From Circinella minor (Eukaryota > Mucoromycota > Mucoromycetes > Mucorales > Lichtheimiaceae): a DNA stretch of 41,839 bases. Location: contig JAEPRB010000309.1 in NCBI GenBank assembly GCA_016758965.1, positions 1 to 41,839 of the forward strand, in the 5' to 3' direction. Of the stretch, positions 35,501 through 41,839 are shown piece after piece. How positions within the stretch are numbered: the stretch's first letter is position 1; the number at the start of each line of letters is the position of its first letter. Made by a program: the position numbers and the translations under genes. A model generated the notes under the pieces. The model was given only the letters and a program-made list of their open reading frames with translations. It was not told the origin of the DNA and searched no databases.

Positions 35501-36760
35501 CTTTGACAACCCATGGTGCGCCATTATAGGAATCCTTTTTCAAATTTTCTCTCAAAAACTTCTTGAGCAAATTCTTTGTGAAATCAAATCGATCCCGTCT
35601 TCAAAAGAAAAAAAAAATTATTCCCCCCCCCCCAAATTTTTAGTGAATGAAACAAACCTTTTCAAGTAAATGAAAATACTTAACAACTTACTTTAAATTT
35701 TCCTTGTCGATAACTCCTTGATAATCATCTAAACCAGAAAAATCATCGTCCACTAATTCAACAAGAAATTGAGTTGGTTCCTTTCCATTTGATACTGTTG
35801 TGCCATTTATAAGTTTTTTGCCATTCGTTTTGGACCCATTAGAAGAAGATTGGGCATTATCAGAAACAGGTTGTAGAACGCGTGCGCTATACCTAGTAAA
35901 ATTATAAATAACAAATTCAGTTTGTAAATATCATTCTATATGAAAGAATTAAGAATAGACATTAATTATGTCACGTACTTGACACCATCAGTCCATCGAC
36001 ATGTAACAAGATCACCAGAATCAAATCGATCAACATAATAGTCATAAACATCATTGACAACTTTATCCAGACGACCAATTTCTATGTAATACATATATTA
36101 TGCATAATAATAAGTTGGATCTGGATAATATATATATATATATATAAACATTAAACATAGACATATTATTATTATAATAACTTACGGAATTGGGCTCGTT
36201 GAAGTACACGTTTTTGTAATTCATCAGGTAGTTTCTCTTTGACTCGATCCGTTTCTGTACGTTCACTTTCTAAAGCTTCTTTGTAAGTAAGTCCACTACG
36301 ACCTGACACTTCACATTGCCATAAACGTTGTCTATATAAATTATATCGTTTCACGTAGGTTCTATTAAGTTAGTAATAACAAAAAAAAAGTTAAAGAATT
36401 GATAGCTTGTATATAAAGAATATATAATTCATGTATATTATAGGTTAGAGGAAATCTAATGGGTGGGGGAGAGGAGAAAGAATAAGTAAAAAGGACCACA
36501 AAAAAATAAATAAAATAAACAACAACGAAACGCGTCTTTTTACGATTGTTCTCGTTGACGCGTTTATGATAGTGTCAATAAAGTTTTTGCGCAATAGGAT
36601 AAAAGCGATCGCTCGCACAAATATTGAATTCAAAAGGATACTCATAGTCTTCATAGATCTCGGAGGTGATCGGTGAAACCCAAACTCGGCGATCTTTACC
36701 ATTGGGATCATATGTAGGTGGTTGAAGGAGTGGAAAAGCTTTACGCTTTAATAATGGCAT
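32580..36760 (-). CDS. ITC1/ACF1-like ISWI-complex subunit (WAC, DDT, WHIM motifs), 13 exons, 973 aa
   Basis: Exons: 36760-36642, 36361-36186, 36081-35979, 35892-35692, 35598-35502, 35413-34478, 34378-34206, 34124-34044, 33943-33833, 33739-33511, 33429-32959, 32882-32769, 32690-32580; all phases agree. The N-terminus MPLLKRKAFPLLQPP with SEIYEDYE, then YNLYRQRLWQCEVSGRSGLT, is the WAC DNA-binding domain of Acf1, WSTF and yeast Itc1. Residues about 383-441 are a DDT domain (LMVWSFLSVFAKPLGLFPFP). A long charged helix (about 665-742) leads into PLGRDKFYSRYLYL (760-773, WHIM motif) and EEWWRCYDEPED (WSD motif, about 888-899). No PHD finger or bromodomain follows, which matches fungal Itc1 rather than animal Acf1. 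The partner would be an ISWI ATPase that spaces nucleosomes and represses transcription. Yeast Itc1 is longer (about 1260 aa). The first intron (280 nt) is the longest in the window. Confidence 0.95.
33430..33510 (-). other. In-frame, stop-free intron in the ITC1-like gene
   Basis: Intron 10 runs from GTACAT to ACACAG. It is 81 nt, a multiple of three, and has no stop in the coding frame, so the open frame reads straight through it. Retention would add 27 residues inside the charged helix. Family alignment by memory favours removal. Confidence 0.75.
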
Positions 36761-37705
36761 GCTTTTTTTTTTTTTGTAATAAAAAAAAAAAGGTTGTAAT
36801 TGTAGTTGATCAATGAAACGATCGCAAGTAAAAGAGAGTTATGTTTTCAAGTGGCTTGGTGGTGTTATTTATTGCTGTGTTGCTGTATCCAATAACGTTT
36901 TTGTTGACGATTGAATTAAAAAAATAAAAATAAAAGATTGTTGCTTTATATAAAAAAAAAAGGTGAAACTATAGAGACTAAAGTACGGTTGCCTCGGTAA
37001 CGCGGTAAAGTACTTTTATAGAAAGTTAAAGTTTTGGTAATGAATAAAAAAAATAAAACTTTAAACGTAATGTAAAGGTAAGATGTAGAAAGAAAAAATA
37101 AAAACCTTTCGTCGCAAAGGAGTATGAAAATAAAAATAAAATAAGCGAAAGGAGAGAGAGAGAGAGAGAGAGAGTGAGTGAAAGAAAGAAAGTGATAGCT
37201 GAAAAGAGATATTTGATCGCTCTGCAGCAGGAACAACCTTACGGATTTGGCAATAGGTGTGACTGGGTTCAAAAAGTTCATTTGAAATGAATGATAGTAA
37301 TAATGCCATGTAATTCACAAAAATAGGTGATTGGTGTATCTATATAAGAAAATGTGTAGTGAATGTCTTTTTTCCAGTGCTTTAGTTTTCTTCTTTAATA
37401 TAGAAGTAATCATAAATGTGGGATGTGATTATTTGACGCAATAGGGTCCTTAACGAGTAAACAAATCCTGCTAAAAAGCATCGAGTTGTTATTATTACGA
37501 TCCATACATCATGTATAACCCAATTTTTGGTTATTGTATTATTAGTTAGCTACGTATAAAATTAAGAAGAGTAACAAAAATAATTGAATGTAACTTTGGT
37601 CTTTATAATTGCTAAGGCTGTTAAAAACGCGTCAGCTAGGTACAGTTATACATCCGTGTACTTTAATTATCAATAAAAACCACGTACAAACGCATACAAT
37701 ACCAT
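36761..37705. promoter_or_regulatory. Upstream region of the ITC1-like gene
   Basis: No gene. It contains A/T runs, a (GA)n tract at 37155-37173 and GAAA repeats just after it. The minus-strand frames 36946-37318 are S/L/F repeats from the complementary (TC)n. The promoter of the ITC1-like gene should lie in its left part. Confidence 0.5.
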
Positions 37706-38135
37706 TTTCTTATTGGGAATTGCTACGGACACCCCATATTTTGCTTACGGACACTCCACAAATAAACAGTTATCAAATAAGTTCTTAGACAATATAAACT
37801 ATAGTAACAGCGTTGTCAACACCAATATCGCTTGTTTGACCGCTCATATGTAACATTAAAAGTATATATGATTCTTTGTTTGTCTTGCTTTCATAAGGCC
37901 TACAATTCCCATTTGTGTACATAATGTATATAGTAAGAAACCATAAGAAATATTAATTGCTATTATAAAAAGTCGAGCTGATAATATAAGTTTTATAAAC
38001 ATTTATAAGTCGTATAACGATAATAGCTGTATAGATAGTGTATAAATGGCTGGATACGATGTGATTATATCAGTTTGTTGTGTGCCCTTGAAAAAATATA
38101 AAAGTGGGGTGTCCGTAGCAATTCCCTTTCTTATT
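37706..38135. mobile_element. MITE: 412 bp, 22-bp perfect TIRs, 9-bp target duplication
   Basis: The element spans 37715-38126. Its left end, 37715-37736, starts GGGAATTGCTACGGACACCC and is repeated without mismatch, inverted, at 38105-38126. It is flanked on both sides by TTTCTTATT (37706-37714 and 38127-38135), a perfect 9-bp direct repeat. A partial second copy of the TIR core (TTACGGACACTCC) lies just inside the left end at 37745-37757. No open frame of note is inside, so it is non-autonomous. A 9-bp duplication with G-starting TIRs points to the Mutator-like (MULE) class; other superfamilies with 8-9 bp duplications are possible. The perfect TIRs and duplication suggest a fairly recent insertion. 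Confidence 0.92.
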
Positions 38136-38889
38136 TGCTAATAAGAAACTATTTATATAATAAATGTTGTAAAAAAAGCAACTGATGTTTATTTATTATC
38201 GATATCAATATTTATTTCCTTCATGTTCGATATGGTATATAACGTGGATGACATTCTTCTTTATATCTTTCAATTTTTTTTTTTTTAGTCCTATTCGATT
38301 ATTTCAAGCGTGAACTATAGATCGAATGAATTTAAAGAGAAAAAAAAAGCAAAAGTTAATTACGTAGTATTCTTCCTTGCTAAGTTATTAATTCATTTCA
38401 ATGGTAGTACTTATTGCCTTGAAGTTCTATTACGTATTTTTTTCAAAGTAGACTCTAAAATTTTAAAACAAGTAAAGTTAAATACGATTATAAATCTATA
38501 TATACATGTTCATTATATTTAACAACTTTAACGCAAATACGTAATAATTGGTATTTAGTATTGAGACATAATACAGTAAGAAATTACTTGTCAGTTTATA
38601 GTTAACTACACTACTGTATCTGAGCAGTAAAAATTATCAAAGTACATAAAAGAGGCATAAACAAGGATCTAGATTTAAAATTTATATTTATTATAGAACT
38701 GTGGTGACTAGCGCCCATAACATAGGGTTGTCTTGTTGAAGGATATTTAAATTGAAAAATTATATAGTAGATAATAGAGATGTGGCATTATTTGAAGATA
38801 TAATTCTTGATTATGGAAAAAAAAAACTAACTGAGTGTGGTAGCTAGAAGGTTTCATGAGAAGAAAAGTATATAGACGTAAAGAGTTGC
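38136..38889. other. Intergenic between two mobile elements
   Basis: AT-rich. The plus-strand frame 38310-38522 is of mixed composition but has no recognisable motif. I support no gene here. Confidence 0.4.
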
Positions 38890-39066
38890 CCTTATGTACC
38901 TTACACTTAACTCTCTCCCCCTACCCAACTTTTAAAAATTTTGTGTGAATAAAAGATAGGTCGCCTACACTTAACTTTACTACGCGACTTATCTTTCATT
39001 CGCTGAAAATTTTAAAAAAAATTGGGTACGTAATAGAGGAGAGAATGAAGTGTAGGGTACATAAGG
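38890..39066. mobile_element. Foldback element (large imperfect palindrome)
   Basis: The left arm from CCTTATGTACC (38890) to GATAGGTCGC (about 38963) is matched, inverted, by the right arm from GCGACTTATC (about 38983) to GGTACATAAGG (39066), with scattered mismatches and small gaps. The arms are about 75-80 bp and the loop about 20 bp. This looks like a foldback MITE; I could not find a clear target duplication. It could form a long hairpin if transcribed. Confidence 0.8.
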
Positions 39067-39102
39067 AGATTTCTGTCACGAAGATGAATAAGCCGTTCAG
39101 GA

Positions 39103-41260
39103 TCAGTAATCAAATATGAGAACATATTGGATCGTAGTAGGTACTCCATCTAGTTCAGTTTCAATCAGCTGATTGTAATCATTAATTGATGTGTTGGGTA
39201 GTTTGTTGATCCTTTATTCAAATTACAAATAGTGTTAGTAAATTTATCCTTATATAAATCTTTATTCTATTTTTGCATTCAACTTACAAATTGACAGTGC
39301 CCATAAGTAACCGCCTTGATCCATAGTTCCTCCTTGCAGCCAGAGTAAGTACGTCAAGAGTTGCCATTTCCTTGTTATCTTTTCTAAACTGAGGTTGGTA
39401 ATGGCTGTGGTGATAGTCATAAAATCATCCAATGGAAAGCAAAGATTGACATTTGTGATGTTTACTTCAGGAGTGCTTGACAGTTCTTTCAGTAGATCCA
39501 ATGTGAATATCTTTTCGGCAATTACACTGTCTTGGTTTTTACAAAGAAAAAAGTGAGCTAGTAATGCTAGCTCATATAAGATTTCGATCGGGAGGCATTT
39601 GTACCTTTCAATAATGTTGTGAACAACGATATTTTGGTACAGTAGACCTCCCGGTTTTTGCACTCCCGCTAATTTGAAAACCCCGAGTTCTGCAACTTTT
39701 TTGAAAGAAGTGCCACCTTCCAAAAACCGGAGGTCTATTGTATTTGCTGAATAGACAACTGACGTTGACATCTTTAAAGGTATATGGTTCATTATTTATC
39801 TGTTCTTCGTTGATAAAGCTTTTCCTAATATTGGTCAGATGTTTCTGGATTTGGTGAAATGTTAAATTGCCGACGCTAATAGGTTCGTTCGGGGCACAAG
39901 ATGTGGAAGAGATAGTGGAGGTAGTAGGAGTAGGTTCAATGTATTCTGAAGAATTGATAGCATCATTGGAGCTGGAGGATTCTGAAGGTAGACTGGCGGC
40001 TGTTTGAGACCTATTGTTACCTGCATCAGTTTGCAAAGATTCAATTTGTTGCTCGGTCACTTCAATAATCAGCTCTGTACAACCCAAACCAGCTTTAAAA
40101 ATAATTATCGAGTCGGTTTGATTTTTCCAAAAGCGTAAGTGATCTGCATTTGATGGTCCATATTTTTTTTTATAAAGGTCGATCTTGGTTTTATAGTATC
40201 GTATTCGCTTAATATTCCTCCGAATCGTCGCTGCGCTTGATTTCTATCAAGGCAGTCTTAATGTTCAATCCACTCGTTACGTAAACGCTACATTTTTCTC
40301 TTTATCAAGGCACCATTGAGCATCCTTGGAGATTGTTTTCTTTGTTTTTACTTGTAATTCTTTCTCCTCTTGTTCGGGAGCAGACATTTATATCGACAAA
40401 GATAAAATAAGTTTGAACTGCTAGCTTCTTCTATCAAAGTAAAAGAAAGCTGCAAGCTCCCGTCAATGAAACCATATGTTAATTCTAATTCATCCCAGTC
40501 ACCAATTGCTTTATTAGAGTCATCATTGATTTCTACTCCACGATCACATTGCTATGCGACTCAGGATCAAAACAACCCATCATCTTTTCGCCATCGTTTT
40601 GAGAAGTTTTCTGATCAGAATTTGTTTTGTAGGTGAAGGTCCTTCAGAGTGTTCTTCTTCAGCAATTGAACTTCTATTATTAGAATCACCAGTTTTCTTT
40701 CTTAAATGCATTCCATCAGCAAGAATACCACCAATATCTCCCTGTTTAATAACACCATAGGCTGCAAGTTGTAATAGACCTAAAATAAAATGAGAAATAT
40801 TTTTTTTAGTATACATGTATATATGTAAATATCAACCATTTGTTGAACTTCTAAACCAGGGCTACCTTTCTCACTTTTTTTTTCCCATTTTTGCTTATCT
40901 AAACTTACTCTTTGTTGATTTGGAATCACCACAAGTATTAGCAGTATCTGATGATTCAAGTTGTTCCGTAAAATCCACTAATTCGCGTGCTACGTATATA
41001 GAGTAATATAACGTTTCTTTTTTTTTTTTTTTTTTGAAAAAACAAATTACTTGACAAAACATCATCTATCATCATTTGAAAAAAAAAATATAATAATAAT
41101 TACATCGGATGGAAATACACCTATTTTGTCGTTCAAATCACCTTTCCACCCAACCATCTCCAACAGATTAATTAAGTATAGTATCAATTTCGTTTACTTA
41201 CAATGCTAATTCATCCGAATTTTGGGGTTTATATTTATCAATGACTTTTGCTAATATAGG
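39103..41260 (-). pseudogene. Decayed multi-exon gene of unrecognised family, broken by a MITE
   Basis: Minus-strand segments in order: an exon near 41258-41208 (ILAKVIDKYKPQNSDELAL) ending at a GTAAGT; an exon near 41001-40912 (ELVDFTEQLESSDTANTCGD), also ending at a GTAAGT; an exon from about 40780 (LLQLAAYGVIKQGDIGGILA), with a frameshift near 40620; VEINDDSNKAIGDWDELELT (about 40535); MSAPEQEEKELQVKTKK (from 40389), followed by in-frame stops and shifts; YGPSNADHLRFWKNQ (about 40150); then a long open stretch at 40087-39262. There, ignoring the 101-bp MITE, SCLFSKY joins to QNIVVHNIIERYKCLPIEIL and runs to GGYLWALSI. A last piece ends LDGVPTTIQYVLIFDY at 39103. Splice signals are preserved, but stops and frameshifts show decay. 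No known domain is recognised. Confidence 0.6.
39638..39742. mobile_element. Pogo/Tc1-mariner-like MITE, 101 bp, TA target duplication
   Basis: The element at 39640-39740 has ends CAGTAGACCTCCCGGTTTTT and, inverted, CAATAGACCTCCGGTTTTT (one substitution and one 1-nt gap), flanked by TA on both sides. CAGTAGA-type ends with a TA duplication are typical of pogo/Tigger elements. The insert with its duplicated TA adds 103 bp, not a multiple of three, so it shifts the frame of the host remnant. Deleting it restores a continuous frame at that point. Confidence 0.88.
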
Positions 41261-41290
41261 GGCCCGGATAACATGTATGAGGCAAAAAAA

Positions 41291-41839
41291 ATTAATTGTT
41301 CTCAATTAGGAAATGACCCTAGTAGCGAAGCGAAATGGAGATTATTCTATTGTAAAATGATTAATTGTATTTTATCCATGGGTTGGAACTTATAACTATT
41401 TAGATAATAATAACTAGCTATTAGTCATACTTACTGTAAATATAATATTTGACCAAATTATTTTGTAAATATTATTGTTCGAGATCCATTTTGCCACAGA
41501 GTGAGTGTTGTATTTTACTTTTTTGTTCCCTTTACATTCAAAGGTGTCACAAATGATACATGTAATTGAATGTTTTTATGAATGTCTTCAAGGAAATTAT
41601 TATTGCTGCTGCTTCTGCTGCTGCTGCTATCTCTAAATGTTTGTACGTAGTGCTATAATAGAATTTGAATCTGTTAATACTAAATTCTATTACAACTACA
41701 GTTAACACTTTCGAAGACGTACTTATCACTTCAAATAAACTCGATTCCATAGCACTGGATTCAATGGCAGTAGTTCGACTAATGGTAGATTCATTATTAA
41801 TGATCCGGTTGTTAACAATGTTCTTGGTAGCACTAACAT
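41291..41839 (-). repeat. Dispersed repeat family, copy B (truncated by window edge)
   Basis: The reverse complement matches copy A (13813-14347) across the whole length, in inverted orientation about 27 kb away. The 5' part reads TKNIVNNR, AIESSAMESSLFEVISTS and so on in one frame. A GCAGCA trinucleotide stretch (about 41602-41625) is expanded relative to copy A. The block with CGCTTCGCTACTAGGG lies near 41291-41347. It sits immediately upstream (minus strand) of the decayed gene at 39103-41260 and may be its 5' portion. It reaches the window end, so its true limit is unknown. Confidence 0.75.

Noticed and set aside
36445..36640. Reading exon 1 of the ITC1-like gene through into the long open frame
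   Set aside because: The WAC domain resumes only after splicing from the GT at 36641-36640 to 36361 (DYE joined to TYVKRYNLYRQ), so the read-through peptide is intronic.
36946..37318. Minus-strand Ser/Leu-rich frames upstream of the ITC1-like gene
   Set aside because: They are generated by the (GA)n/(TC)n repeat and show no conserved sequence.
41310..41340. CTAG at the end of the CGCTTCGCTACTAG string as a Helitron 3' terminus
   Set aside because: Similarity between copies A and B runs on for about 30 bp beyond CTAG and no GC hairpin immediately precedes it, so it is not a boundary.
1..41839. CRISPR arrays, bacterial operons, tRNA or rRNA genes
   Set aside because: No regularly spaced repeats with unique spacers, genes have spliceosomal introns, and I found no cloverleaf or rRNA signature on reading both strands.

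Overview
The window reads as nuclear DNA of an AT-rich, intron-rich fungus. It carries a Zn(II)2Cys6 regulator, an ISWI-complex WAC/DDT subunit, a eukaryotic-type Trm5 and an SNM1/Artemis nuclease. Introns are short (about 60-280 nt) with GT..AG ends and CTAAC/CTAAT-like branch sites, and homopolymer tracts are very frequent. An early-diverging (Mucoromycota-like) fungus is my best guess. That is an inference from composition and gene style, not a demonstrated identity.

Layout. 1-6.4 kb is a gene-dense block, all on the minus strand: the 5' end of a membrane-anchored protein running off the left edge, a six-exon SNM1/Artemis-type nuclease, a two-exon alpha/beta hydrolase and an intronless F-box protein. 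6.4-12.3 kb is gene-poor and holds simple repeats and a decayed coding stretch. A small basic protein lies at 12.3 kb, followed by more decayed coding sequence and copy A of a dispersed repeat. A six-exon quinone-oxidoreductase-like gene (minus) is at 15.6-17.2 kb. 17.2-25.2 kb is a decay zone: a decamer minisatellite with about 70-bp higher-order spacing, and a broken multi-exon gene or element into which a poly(A)-tailed retrocopy has inserted with a 15-bp target duplication. A Zn2Cys6 regulator (minus) and a five-exon TPMT-family methyltransferase (plus) are divergently arranged around 26-28.4 kb. 30.4-36.8 kb holds two complete minus-strand housekeeping genes, TRM5 (10 exons) and an ITC1/ACF1-like remodeller subunit (13 exons). 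The right end (37.7-41.8 kb) is mobile-element territory: a 412-bp MITE with 22-bp terminal inverted repeats (TIRs) and a 9-bp target duplication, a 177-bp foldback, a pogo/Tc1-like 101-bp MITE inserted in a broken gene, and copy B of the dispersed repeat in inverted orientation to copy A.

The intact genes do not form an operon or a pathway. They are unrelated housekeeping and regulatory genes: DNA repair, tRNA modification, chromatin remodelling, transcription, small-molecule metabolism. I found no convincing new multi-gene system. The least explained material is the decayed, unrecognised gene families in the gene-poor stretches. Two dated insertions there let the pre-insertion reading frames be recognised, and one family (copies A and B) has an unusually conserved block of about 55 bp. 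All exon models were built by hand from splice signals and codon phase; each multi-exon model closes in frame from ATG to stop.
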